33,132 nt of DNA from Porphyromonadaceae bacterium UBA7176 (GCA_002491245.1 DKVO01000043.1:1-33132), one strand, 5' to 3'. Shown: positions 16,378 through 25,337, counted from the first letter of the stretch. Program-made: numbers and translations. The notes: generated by a model from the letters alone, not told the origin.

Positions 16378-19300
16378 ATGAAAAATTGTTTAATAATACT
16401 TCTCATCGTTTTTGCCGTAAGTTCATGCGGCAGGAGTGATTCTCGCAGCTATGAAAGTGTATCGACAGCCTATGGTCCGGCATCGGGTTTGTCGAACCAA
16501 CAGATCTATGCTATCGAAGAAGATACGTGCGGACAGATTTGGTTTGGAACTTTCAGAGGTCTCAACCGTTTCGATTCTCGCGATTTCTACCAATATTTTA
16601 CCTCCGGTTCCGACAGTATGTCGATTCCGCACAATCAGGTAAGGGCGCTTATCTCCGACCGTTTGGGCCGGATGTGGATCGGAACCGTTGACGGTCTGTG
16701 CAGATATACTGGAGATGATAATTTTGAGCGTCATCCACAACTGAACACAGGCATGGTACTTCAATTGGAGCAAGGCCGCGACTCGATAATCTATATAAAT
16801 GTCAATAACAGCTTGAAAGCTCTCCATACCGGTCCTGACAGTATAGAGACCCTGATTGAAAATATAGGTATGGCCGATACTTTCAGTCCTAAATTACTTG
16901 TCGACAGTATTGGCGACTTGTGGATTGCTGGACGTGGAGCATTGCTCCGTTATAATTTGGCCAGTAGACAGATAACCGATTCAATAGCTACTCCGGTGGC
17001 CGTGAAGAATGCCGAAGTGTTGGGTGGTGATATATGGCTGTCGGCAGATCCCGAAGATTGTGTGTTCAATATCCGGACGCTCTCTTTCTCCGGATTGCCT
17101 TCGGTATTGAAAGTTCATCCGCTATTTGGTAAGGCTGATTTTACGCAAATTTGTAGTTATGGGGTTGATTCATGGCTTATACAGACCGCTTCAGATGGTA
17201 TTTTCATTTACGACAGGGGTAAAAATGAACTTATTCATCAGGACGACAACGACTTTCCTTTTAAAGCTCCTGATTTTAAAATTTCCACAATATTTGTGGA
17301 CTCGGGTAGTAATATATGGTTCGGAGGTGTGGATCAAGGATTTGTGACGCATTACCGGTATATGGACAGATTTAACAACGATAACCGTTTGCGCTCCATG
17401 CTCGAAGGTAAATCTGTCGTCTCTGTCGATTATGCTCCGGACGGGAATTTATGGATTGCAACCAGAAGCTATGGTCTTTTTGTCTACGACAGCCGCGATG
17501 GGTCTATTCGTAATATCATGCCCCATGAGCTTATCGGAAAGATTCAGGGAAAAGATGTATTCATTAATTACGTCCTTTGCAGTCGCGATGGAAATATCTG
17601 GCTTTCTTTGACTCACAATATGATATTGAAATGCAGCTACAGCAAAAAGGATGGCTTGCGAGTCCTAAACCGATGTTATGTTTGGTCTCCTATGGAACTG
17701 GCCGAAGATTTGAAAGGAACTGTTTGGGCCGGCACGGCTTCTCCGTTCGTGTTTTATATCGGCAAGGATGATAATGAGTTCAAGAATATGCAAGTGTTCG
17801 ATGGCTATTGTTTTATTCCTACTATAAAGCAGATTGACAACCGGAGGATGCTGGTGGCAGGTTTTAACCAACCCTTGAAGACTATTGACCTCGAAACTGG
17901 AGAGATATCACTACTTCCGGTAGCCACTCCACTCGATTCGGTAATTGATGGCGTTTTCATACCTACTGATATACTGACAGAAGACGACGGCAGTTTGTGG
18001 ATAGGTACCGTAAGTAACGGACTGCTGTATTACAACGCCGCATCGCAGGAAATCAGCAAGATTGATGGAGTGGCGTGTACAGATGTCTCGGCAATAGAGA
18101 AAGACTACAGGGGAAATCTGTGGATAAGTACCTTGTATGGATTGAGTCACTATGATACTGCGTTCGGAAAGTTCTCGCATTTTTTCGACTTTGATGGAAC
18201 TGGAGGCAATCAGTTTTACGATCGGGCTTCTGCATCCTTGCCGTCGAAAGACTTGCTGCTTTTCGGTGGTACACATGGTGTGACATCTTTCGATCCTGAG
18301 AATGTGACCAAGCATATCGAAGCTCCGCTCATGTTTCAAAATCTCAAGGTGCACAACGATATAGTAAAACCAGGCGAATTTTCACCCATACGAAACTCTC
18401 TGTCTTTAAAGCCAGAGATAACTCTCAATAATAACCAGAACACATTCTCCATTAGTTTTGTAGCTGTGGATTTTTGTGAAAATCCACGCGTGACATACAA
18501 TTATATGCTCGAAGGAGTTGATCAATCATGGGTAAAATGCTCGCAAAATCATGAGGCTTCATATACTAACGTCCCAGCAGGAAAATACCGCTTCAAGGTC
18601 CGGTTGGCCGACGATACCGATGGTTCCGGCGAGATTTCACTCCCTGTTACAGTGTTGCCCAGTCCGTGGGTGTCGTGGTGGGCCATATTTATCTATGTAA
18701 TAGCCGGTGTCGCTGTCGCCGGAGTATGCTTCTACTTCTATATGAACATACGGGCCGAACGTAGGGCGCGTAAGCGTGCATTACAGGAGAAAGAGCAGGA
18801 GCGGAAGATAAATGACATGAACATGCGTTTCTTTGCCAACATCTCTCACGAATTCCGTACGCCGCTCACCATGATCTCCGGACCTATAAAGCAACTTGTC
18901 GCATCTTCCGAAATATCGGGAGACAACAGGCAGTTGCTGTCTATCGCTCAGACAAATGTAGACCGTATGCTCAATCTTGTCAATCAGTTGCTCGACTTCA
19001 ATAAACTCGAAAATGATACATTACGTCTTGAAGTTGCACAGACCGATGTGGCTGCACTCCTACGCGATGTCACAATGTCGTTTGCTCTTGCTGCGAAATA
19101 TAAGCAGATAGACTTCCGTACATTCGGGCTCGAAGACAGTTTTATGGCATGGGTAGATGCCGACAAAATTTTGAAGATATATTGCAATCTGTTGTCAAAT
19201 GCTCTGAAGTTTACTCCCTCTGGAGGCGTTATAAGAGTGAAATTCGATATTGTAGGATCTGCTGCTTCCCGGCGCATGATTTTGAAAGTTGAAAATACTG

Positions 19301-20358
19301 GCCGGCGGATACCTTCTGATAAACTCGACAGGATATTCAAACGCTATTATCAGCTTGAAGGGCCTGGTGCGGAGCATCCTACGGCCGGCTCTGGGATAGG
19401 ACTGTATTATGCGAGAGCTTTAGCGACGATACATCATGGTACACTCTCCGCAATTCAGCCCGACTTCGAGGGCGCATGTTTCGTGCTTGATATTCCGGCC
19501 GACGATGTTTACTCTGACACCGAACACCGTCAGGATCCAGTCCAGATCGACAGATATCCGATTGGCGACAATGTATCTCCTCAGATTTTAAATGACGATA
19601 ACAGCGACGGGTTGGACACTATTCTTGTCGTTGATGACGATATACAGGTGGCCAATTACATAAGGGTACTATTGGCTTCGGCCTATAAGGTCGTGACCAT
19701 GTACGATGCTGCCGAGGCATTGCAATGGTTGGCTGAGAATAGACCGGCGTTGATTATAAGTGATGTGGTGATGCCAGGTATCGATGGTTACGAATTTTGC
19801 CGTCGTATAAAATCTGACCTTGACTTATGCCATATTCCGGTACTCCTTGTCACAGCAAAGGCTTCTGTCGAAAATCAGGTTGAAGGATTTAATGCCGAGG
19901 CCAATGCCTATATAACTAAGCCTTTTGAGCCGGCTTTGCTCATGTCGCTTATCGGCTCGTTGTTGCGCAACCGCGACAAAGCACGACAATTGGCAACTAC
20001 ATCAACAAGCGTCGAAGGTGTCGAATCGGAAATACTCGCTCCTCAGGATAGTGCATTCCTTTCAGAACTCTATCAACTGATGGAGAACGAATTGTCGAAT
20101 TCAGAATTGGACGTAAGCAACATCTCCAGACTGATGCGGATGTCGCGTACTAAGTTTTATTACAAAGTCAAAGGTCTCACAGGCGAGACTCCGGCCGTAT
20201 TCTTCCGTACCTATAAGCTCAATCGCGCCACCGAGCTAATTGCCGAACGAAAGTATACGCTCTCCGAAATCGCCGACCGCACAGGTTTTTCAACCTTAAG
20301 CCATTTTTCGCGTTCGTTCAAAAAACAATTCGGAGTCAGTCCAAGTGAATATCAATAG
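16378..20358 (+). CDS. Hybrid two-component system regulator (HTCS) of the PUL
   Basis: A 1326-residue one-protein signalling system. The N-terminal signal sequence ends in a lipobox-like VSSC. A periplasmic beta-propeller of regulator repeats follows (IWFGTFRGLNRFD, MWIGTVDGLCRY, LWISTLYGLSHYD), then a Y_Y_Y domain at about 695-765 and a transmembrane helix at about 769-791. The cytoplasmic part has HisKA with phospho-acceptor His824 (ISHEFRTPL), an ATPase domain (NLLSNALKFTPSGG, GSGIGLYYA), a receiver domain from about 1080 with Asp1129 (ISDVVMPG), and an AraC-type DNA-binding domain at about 1235-1326. Binding of an oligosaccharide would trigger phosphorylation and activation of the divergent esterase/SusCD operon. 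Its 3' end overlaps the convergent DUF2284 gene by 23 bases. Confidence 0.96.
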   Translation: MKNCLIILLIVFAVSSCGRSDSRSYESVSTAYGPASGLSNQQIYAIEEDTCGQIWFGTFRGLNRFDSRDFYQYFTSGSDSMSIPHNQVRALISDRLGRMWIGTVDGLCRYTGDDNFERHPQLNTGMVLQLEQGRDSIIYINVNNSLKALHTGPDSIETLIENIGMADTFSPKLLVDSIGDLWIAGRGALLRYNLASRQITDSIATPVAVKNAEVLGGDIWLSADPEDCVFNIRTLSFSGLPSVLKVHPLFGKADFTQICSYGVDSWLIQTASDGIFIYDRGKNELIHQDDNDFPFKAPDFKISTIFVDSGSNIWFGGVDQGFVTHYRYMDRFNNDNRLRSMLEGKSVVSVDYAPDGNLWIATRSYGLFVYDSRDGSIRNIMPHELIGKIQGKDVFINYVLCSRDGNIWLSLTHNMILKCSYSKKDGLRVLNRCYVWSPMELAEDLKGTVWAGTASPFVFYIGKDDNEFKNMQVFDGYCFIPTIKQIDNRRMLVAGFNQPLKTIDLETGEISLLPVATPLDSVIDGVFIPTDILTEDDGSLWIGTVSNGLLYYNAASQEISKIDGVACTDVSAIEKDYRGNLWISTLYGLSHYDTAFGKFSHFFDFDGTGGNQFYDRASASLPSKDLLLFGGTHGVTSFDPENVTKHIEAPLMFQNLKVHNDIVKPGEFSPIRNSLSLKPEITLNNNQNTFSISFVAVDFCENPRVTYNYMLEGVDQSWVKCSQNHEASYTNVPAGKYRFKVRLADDTDGSGEISLPVTVLPSPWVSWWAIFIYVIAGVAVAGVCFYFYMNIRAERRARKRALQEKEQERKINDMNMRFFANISHEFRTPLTMISGPIKQLVASSEISGDNRQLLSIAQTNVDRMLNLVNQLLDFNKLENDTLRLEVAQTDVAALLRDVTMSFALAAKYKQIDFRTFGLEDSFMAWVDADKILKIYCNLLSNALKFTPSGGVIRVKFDIVGSAASRRMILKVENTGRRIPSDKLDRIFKRYYQLEGPGAEHPTAGSGIGLYYARALATIHHGTLSAIQPDFEGACFVLDIPADDVYSDTEHRQDPVQIDRYPIGDNVSPQILNDDNSDGLDTILVVDDDIQVANYIRVLLASAYKVVTMYDAAEALQWLAENRPALIISDVVMPGIDGYEFCRRIKSDLDLCHIPVLLVTAKASVENQVEGFNAEANAYITKPFEPALLMSLIGSLLRNRDKARQLATTSTSVEGVESEILAPQDSAFLSELYQLMENELSNSELDVSNISRLMRMSRTKFYYKVKGLTGETPAVFFRTYKLNRATELIAERKYTLSEIADRTGFSTLSHFSRSFKKQFGVSPSEYQ

Positions 20359-20911
20359 TCCGGGTCTCATTATGTAGCAGTGCTCCGACAAGAATGAAAT
20401 AAGGTGGCATGAGTCCATCTTTTGCCCATTGAAGCTGTATATCGAAAACGTCGGTCAGCATCTGTTCCATATCGAAGCCTGATGCCTCGAGCGATAGGCG
20501 TGCCTTATCTGGAAACCTGCAAGGATTACCATATTTACGGTTGCATTCCCCGTCCGTGCACCGAAGGCATTTACCTGATGCGAATGAACGGCCGCCGGTA
20601 TGATGCTCCATGTCGAGAAGTCTATCTTCGATATGGAGCCTGACAATTCTTAATATCCGATCTGCATCGGTAAATGGAATATCTCGACGAGAAAGGCATA
20701 CTTTTGTTACCAAAATACTTATCCGGCTATAAGAGAGCCAAAACTTATCTGTTTTGAGGTCTAATGGCGGACAGGTCCATCTTAGACCGTAGTCCGGACA
20801 CTTCCGGCATAGATCTTCAATCCGTTTTTTATCGAGATACCGGGCAGTGAAGACATCTGTAGACATCTCGGATGTGAAATGTTGTAACGAATATTCGGTC
20901 AACTCTCCCAT
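20336..20911 (-). CDS. DUF2284 cysteine-rich putative metal-binding protein
   Basis: A 191-residue cytoplasmic protein with no signal peptide. Two cysteine clusters stand out: CRKCPDYGLRWTCPP near residues 35-49, and CLRCTDGECNRKYGNPC in the middle, followed by RLSLEASGFDMEQML. This pattern matches the DUF2284 'predicted metal-binding' family, possibly an iron-sulfur or zinc protein. The gene begins 10 bases after the BtuB-like gene and so lies under the same cobalamin riboswitch. A role in corrinoid handling is a reasonable guess from context only. Its end overlaps the convergent regulator gene. Confidence 0.85.
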   Translation of the reverse strand: MGELTEYSLQHFTSEMSTDVFTARYLDKKRIEDLCRKCPDYGLRWTCPPLDLKTDKFWLSYSRISILVTKVCLSRRDIPFTDADRILRIVRLHIEDRLLDMEHHTGGRSFASGKCLRCTDGECNRKYGNPCRFPDKARLSLEASGFDMEQMLTDVFDIQLQWAKDGLMPPYFILVGALLHNETRTIDIHLD

Positions 20912-20921
20912 CGTTCCTTCC

Positions 20922-22907
20922 TTATATTTCGATACTTAGAGTCAACCTGTAGTTTCTCTTCGGCATGGGATAATTGAGAATTACATCATAGTCGCGGCTA
21001 AACACGTTGTTGACCTCAGCCAAAACTCTGAATGAAGTTCGGTTGAAGCGGAAATCGCGGCTTGCCGAAATATCGCTCGTATACCAGGGTCGGGTATAAT
21101 TGCTGCGTATATTTTCTTGCTGATTATATCGCTCTCCTACATAGATATAACTGTAGTTGAGATTCCAATCTTTCCACGACAGATTGACAACTACCGACCA
21201 GGAGTGACGCGGAACATATGGTATTTGGTCGCGGTAATAGCTGTCTGAAGGGTTTGTAACATCGATGGCGCGTTGAAATGTATACTGTCCTCTGAGTGTG
21301 ACGGATAAATCTTTGATCGGGTTTACGTTTATCAAAGCCGACAGGTCCATACCCTTGATGTCTACCTTACCCAGATTGAGCATAGTCCACCTGAATTGCT
21401 GCCCTTTTGGATACGCTATAATCTTGTCGGTTACATTATTGTAGTAGACATCTGCCGAAAAACGCATCTCGTTCACAAATTTTTCGGTTCGCCGATTAAA
21501 CATCAATCCGATATTATATTGTGTCACACGTTCCGGATCAAGACTCGAATTGCCCATATCTGCGTAGTATAGATCGTTGAATGTAGGCATCCTGAATGAT
21601 TGTTTTACAAAAGCTCTAACCGACAGCCCTTTGGTAAGAATATATGATACAAAGACTGCCGGGCTGAATGCCTGTTTGTTGTTTTGTGAAGACCTTCCTT
21701 TCAGTACATCATGGATAAAAGTACCAAGCACACTGCCTTGGAATTTAAAACGCTTGAAGTCTAAAGCTGTCGCAACCGACACCATATTTGTGAAGCGGTC
21801 TGGCTTTGCAAATCCACGGATGTCGGCATCGAGAGAGTTCCACATGAAGTCGTATGCTGCTGAGACATGCCACCAGGGAAACAGACTGTACTGGTTAGCC
21901 GATGAAAAATATACTTCCTGCTGCCTATATGTGTTATCTATCTTTATCTGTTTGTCATCATTGTTGACATAGTGGGTACGGTAGAAAGCATATTTGATAT
22001 TGTTAAGGGTCGAAAATTTTCCAGATGTCAGGCGGTAACTTCCTTGAGCAAACGAATTCGAGTCTTTAAGCCGTTCGCCGCGCCGCCACACATTGTTTAC
22101 TATTGCTCCAGGAATGCCACGGTTGGATATATAGTTGTATACTTTGACATGCCATTGACCTGTCGCAAACGACCCGTTCACATTAGCTTCCGTCCGCAGA
22201 GCATTTATATCTCCGTTTTGTCTTGTTGCGGTCGTATCATAAGCTACTTCTCCGTTAGTATTCAACCGACGGTAACGGAATTTGTATTTTCCGCTCGAGT
22301 TTACCCACTCAGTACTGAGAGAGGCGTTAACGTGCTCCGATAGCTTGACCTCTGCCAAGACAGAAGGATTGATTAAATCGAACGAACCTGTACGAACTTT
22401 TCCCCTGAAGTGAAAACTATCATTGCTGTCGAAGTGTGGGCTACGGGTGCGTATATATATCGAACCGGCCGTGCCGAAATCTTTTGCCGGTTGTAGGATT
22501 TCGCTTTTCTGCCCGTTGTATAAAGAAATACCCTCTATATTGTCGAGCGAAAACTGACCCAGATCGATCTGCCCGTTCTGGGCATTCCCAAGTTCAATCC
22601 CATCGTACACAACTCCGGTGTGGTGGCTTCCCATTGAACGGATATTAACCGTCTTTATACCGCCTACGCCACCATAATCCTTGACTTGAACCCCAGAGAA
22701 GTATCGCAGGGCATCAGCTATGGTATTGCTGTTGAGGCGTTGCAGTTCTTTACCTTTGAGAGTCTGGGCCGGTATTGTCGCGACAGTAGGCAGCGATGCT
22801 GTCACAACCACTTCTTTCAGACGTTCAACCGATGCCGTGTCGGAGACTTCCTCGGCATAAGCGGTTATAAACGGCATTATGGGTAAAAAATAAGCTAAAA
22901 ACCTCAT
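20922..22907 (-). CDS. btuB: BtuB-like TonB-dependent corrinoid receptor
   Basis: A 661-residue outer-membrane receptor. The signal peptide ends at AYA, followed by the TonB-box-like LKEVVVTAS and a plug domain (LNSNTIADALRYFSGVQVKDYGGVGGIKTVNIRSMG). A 22-strand-type barrel ends in YRLTLSIEI. The size and plug fit cobalamin/siderophore receptors rather than SusC. The cobalamin riboswitch in its leader is the main reason to call the substrate vitamin B12 or another corrinoid. No btuG-like or btuF/C/D genes lie next to it. The gene is followed after 10 bases by the DUF2284 gene. Confidence 0.88.
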   Translation of the reverse strand: MRFLAYFLPIMPFITAYAEEVSDTASVERLKEVVVTASLPTVATIPAQTLKGKELQRLNSNTIADALRYFSGVQVKDYGGVGGIKTVNIRSMGSHHTGVVYDGIELGNAQNGQIDLGQFSLDNIEGISLYNGQKSEILQPAKDFGTAGSIYIRTRSPHFDSNDSFHFRGKVRTGSFDLINPSVLAEVKLSEHVNASLSTEWVNSSGKYKFRYRRLNTNGEVAYDTTATRQNGDINALRTEANVNGSFATGQWHVKVYNYISNRGIPGAIVNNVWRRGERLKDSNSFAQGSYRLTSGKFSTLNNIKYAFYRTHYVNNDDKQIKIDNTYRQQEVYFSSANQYSLFPWWHVSAAYDFMWNSLDADIRGFAKPDRFTNMVSVATALDFKRFKFQGSVLGTFIHDVLKGRSSQNNKQAFSPAVFVSYILTKGLSVRAFVKQSFRMPTFNDLYYADMGNSSLDPERVTQYNIGLMFNRRTEKFVNEMRFSADVYYNNVTDKIIAYPKGQQFRWTMLNLGKVDIKGMDLSALINVNPIKDLSVTLRGQYTFQRAIDVTNPSDSYYRDQIPYVPRHSWSVVVNLSWKDWNLNYSYIYVGERYNQQENIRSNYTRPWYTSDISASRDFRFNRTSFRVLAEVNNVFSRDYDVILNYPMPKRNYRLTLSIEI

Positions 22908-22926
22908 CAGATACGGTACGTGTTGT

Positions 22927-22966
22927 CAAATAATAAAACTCCCGTTCCGATTTTTGTCGAAACGGG
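22927..22966 (-). terminator. Terminator hairpin between cobalamin riboswitch and btuB
   Basis: On the minus strand CCCGTTTCGA pairs with TCGGAACGGG: 10 pairs, one of them G-U, with a CAAAAA loop (22966-22941). It is followed by AGTTTTATTATTTG. It lies in the leader, 20 bases before the btuB start, where an attenuator would sit. The 5' arm contains CCGTTTCG, complementary to CGAAACGG at the start of the leader (23254-23247). Confidence 0.65.
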
Positions 22967-23039
22967 GCTATAAAGGACAAGGAGCGTATATCGTCCGGAC
23001 AACCTCAGCCTATAGTCCCGTAGGCAATATAAATCGGGA

Positions 23040-23253
23040 GAAAACGGCAGGTCTTCTGACTTATCACATCCCATCCGCGTCTTCCCGGCCTTGTGGCCAG
23101 TGACTTGTTGCGGCTGGAGCAGGGGAGTGCATACGTATCATTCTGATTTGCATCTCCACGTGAATTACAGCAGCGGGTACTGTTGAGGATTTGCACCTCA
23201 TTCCCTATTGACGCCATAGAGGCCTTGACTACTCAAAGCCCGGCGACCGTTTC
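23040..23253 (-). ncRNA. Cobalamin riboswitch
   Basis: Two conserved blocks of the cobalamin aptamer can be read on the minus strand. The first, at 23205-23165, reads GGGAATGAGGTGCAAATCC and continues to the conserved CCCGCTGCTGTAA. The second, at 23061-23046, is the B12 box AGTCAGAAGACCTGCC, preceded by a GGGAAG-type segment. It lies in the leader of the BtuB-like gene. The 5' limit is set from the promoter match and the 3' limit just past the B12 box. When cobalamin is bound it is expected to lower expression of btuB and the DUF2284 gene. Confidence 0.93.
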
Positions 23254-23258
23254 GCTCA

Positions 23259-23288
23259 CAAAGTTAACTAAAAAAATCTATCTGCAAA
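23259..23288 (-). promoter_or_regulatory. Promoter of the riboswitch-btuB transcript
   Basis: On the minus strand TTTG (23288-23285), 18 bases, then TAACTTTG (23266-23259). This would start the RNA at about 23253, right at the 5' edge of the riboswitch. Confidence 0.6.
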
Positions 23289-23322
23289 AATTTTAATATT
23301 GCGTCTGCGGTGGTTTTATTTT

Positions 23323-23353
23323 TTTGCCATTTCGGGGATAATGCGTAATTTTG
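23323..23353 (+). promoter_or_regulatory. Promoter of pyrB
   Basis: TTTG at 23323-23326, exactly 19 bases, then TAATTTTG at 23346-23353. This is a perfect match to the Bacteroidota promoter pattern. It lies about 28 bases before the chosen pyrB ATG and rules out the longer reading frame that begins within it. Confidence 0.8.
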
Positions 23354-23380
23354 TGGTGTCAAACCAAGAGTCGTTTCTCA

Positions 23381-24313
23381 ATGAACTCACACAGTCTTGT
23401 CGCAATAGACGACCTTAGCCGCAACGATATTCTCGACCTGCTCGATCGGGCGCGGTATTTCGAGCAAAATCCAAACAGCCGTCTTCTCGACGGCCGTGTC
23501 GTAGCCACCTTGTTTTTCGAACCGTCAACACGGACACGTTTAAGTTTTGAAACTGCCGTAAATAGGCTTGGCGGTCGTGTAATAGGATTTTCTGATGCTT
23601 CAACATCAAGTACTTCCAAAGGAGAGACCTTGAAGGATACTATCAAGATGGTCAGTAACTACGCCGATCTCATCGTGATGCGTCACCACCTCGAGGGTGC
23701 AGCTCAATATGCTACCGAAGTTACCGGAATACCTATCGTGAATGCCGGTGACGGTGCAAACCAACACCCTTCGCAGACATTACTCGACCTCTATTCGATA
23801 CTCAAGACCCAAGGTAGGCTCGATGGCTTGACAATCACAATGGTCGGAGACCTTAAATATGGCCGTACCGTGCACTCCCTGCTTATGGCCCTGCGGTTCT
23901 TCTCCCCGAAATTCAATTTCGTCTCCAGTCATGAACTGCGTATGCCAAGGCAGTATGTCGAGTTGTGCGATAAACTTGGTATCGAATACCACGAATACAC
24001 TGATTTCTTGCCTCAGGTAATAGACCAGAGCGACATAATATACATGACGAGAGTGCAGCGCGAACGATTCTCTGATATAATGGAATACGAACGCGTCAAA
24101 AATCTCTACACCTTACGCCGGTCGATGTTGGCCAACGCAAAACCATCGATGAAGATACTTCATCCTCTGCCAAGGGTCAACGAAATAGCGCAAGACGTCG
24201 ACGACGACCCGAGAGCTTATTATTTCGAACAGGCCGGAAATGGACTTTTTGCCCGTCAGGCTATTATTACAAACGCATTAGGCATAGACCCTCTGAGCAA
24301 TGAACGAAAGTAA
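23381..24313 (+). CDS. pyrB: Aspartate carbamoyltransferase catalytic chain
   Basis: A 310-residue enzyme, the normal PyrB length, that joins carbamoyl phosphate and aspartate in pyrimidine synthesis. The carbamoyl-phosphate loop is present (FFEPSTRTRLSFETA), as are MRHHLEGAA, GDGANQHPSQTLLDLYSI and HPLPRVNEI. The start at 23381 is chosen because the promoter's -7 box lies at 23346-23353 and the protein then begins MNSHSLVAIDDLS as expected for the family. Its end overlaps pyrI by 14 bases, consistent with making both chains of the holoenzyme together. Confidence 0.97.
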   Translation: MNSHSLVAIDDLSRNDILDLLDRARYFEQNPNSRLLDGRVVATLFFEPSTRTRLSFETAVNRLGGRVIGFSDASTSSTSKGETLKDTIKMVSNYADLIVMRHHLEGAAQYATEVTGIPIVNAGDGANQHPSQTLLDLYSILKTQGRLDGLTITMVGDLKYGRTVHSLLMALRFFSPKFNFVSSHELRMPRQYVELCDKLGIEYHEYTDFLPQVIDQSDIIYMTRVQRERFSDIMEYERVKNLYTLRRSMLANAKPSMKILHPLPRVNEIAQDVDDDPRAYYFEQAGNGLFARQAIITNALGIDPLSNERK

Positions 24314-24761
24314 GACAAGCCTTGCTGTTGCGGCTTTGCGCGGCGGCACTGTAATCGACCATATTCCATCTGATGCCCTTTTCCGCGTGGCCCACATCCT
24401 TGGCATCGAGAACATGCCAAATGCTGTCACCATTGGCAACAACCTTCCCAGTGCAAGAGGCGATAAAAAAGGAATTATAAAAGTGGACGGCATAGAATTC
24501 GACCGCCCGACTCTCAACAGGATCGCGGTGATAGCGCCCAAAGCGACTGTCAACATAATCCGCGACTATGAAGTGGTGAGCAAACACACCGTTGAGCTAC
24601 CGTCCACCCTCATGGGTATCGTCAGGTGTCCAAATCCAAAGTGCATCACCAACAACGAACCTATGGCGACACGTTTCGACGTCTCCGACCCCGATACACC
24701 TACATTGCGCTGCCATTACTGCAACCACACGGTTGCTGGCGCCGATGCCGAAATAATATAA
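24300..24761 (+). CDS. pyrI: Aspartate carbamoyltransferase regulatory chain
   Basis: A 153-residue regulatory subunit that binds nucleotide effectors and joins PyrB trimers. The N-terminal nucleotide-binding half includes GTVIDHIPSDALFRV. The C-terminal zinc domain has the four expected cysteines in CPNPKC and CHYC, so zinc-mediated contact with PyrB should be intact. It begins inside the end of pyrB, overlapping by 14 bases in another frame. Confidence 0.97.
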   Translation: MNESKTSLAVAALRGGTVIDHIPSDALFRVAHILGIENMPNAVTIGNNLPSARGDKKGIIKVDGIEFDRPTLNRIAVIAPKATVNIIRDYEVVSKHTVELPSTLMGIVRCPNPKCITNNEPMATRFDVSDPDTPTLRCHYCNHTVAGADAEII

Positions 24762-24773
24762 AAAGACACCGTC

Positions 24774-25337
24774 TTGAAACAATCCTGGAAGCCCGGAACA
24801 TTAGTTTACCCAGCCCCGGCAGTACTCGTGAGCTGTAGCGATGGCCGACGTGACAACTTGTTTACTGTTGCGTGGACCGGAACAATATGCACCAATCCGG
24901 CCATGCTGTCGATTTCGGTGCGCCCCGAGCGGTTTAGCTATGACATCATCCGTAGCTCGATGCAGTTCACGCTTAACCTAACTACCGCGGCTATGGCGCG
25001 AGCCACCGACCTCTGTGGTGTACGTAGCGGCCGTGATTGCGACAAATGGCAACTGTCCGGTCTCCACCGATATCCGGGTGTTGCCGTATCTTGCCCGGCT
25101 GTCGAAGAATCGCCTTTATCGATAGAGTGCAGAGTGAAATCGATACTTCCGCTCGGTAGTCACGACATGTTTATCGCCGAAGTTGTCAATGTTCTTGCCG
25201 ACGAGAGATATCTCGATCCTGAGAGTGGTCGTTTCGAACTACGGCAAGCTGGACTCATGAGTTACAGTCACGGAGCTTATTATATGCAAGGCGAACAGAT
25301 AGGTACCTTTGGATTTTCAGTAAAAAAGAAAAAATAA
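24774..25337 (+). CDS. Flavin reductase-like FMN-binding split-barrel protein
   Basis: A 187-residue protein of the flavin-reductase-like domain family, whose members bind FMN and often reduce flavin with NAD(P)H. Recognisable parts are the opening WKPGTLVYPAPAVLVSC, TVAWTGTICTNPAMLSISVRPERFSYDII and the ending GEQIGTFGFSVKKKK. The start codon is TTG. No in-frame ATG gives the conserved first residues, so TTG is accepted. The gene begins 12 bases after pyrI and ends 15 bases before glyA, so it belongs to the pyrimidine/one-carbon operon, but a specific partner is not evident. Confidence 0.85.
   Translation: MKQSWKPGTLVYPAPAVLVSCSDGRRDNLFTVAWTGTICTNPAMLSISVRPERFSYDIIRSSMQFTLNLTTAAMARATDLCGVRSGRDCDKWQLSGLHRYPGVAVSCPAVEESPLSIECRVKSILPLGSHDMFIAEVVNVLADERYLDPESGRFELRQAGLMSYSHGAYYMQGEQIGTFGFSVKKKK

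Noticed and set aside
25304..25311. TACCTTTG as a separate promoter for glyA
   Set aside because: It matches TAnnTTTG but lies in coding sequence with no -33 box, and the neighbours are packed like an operon.
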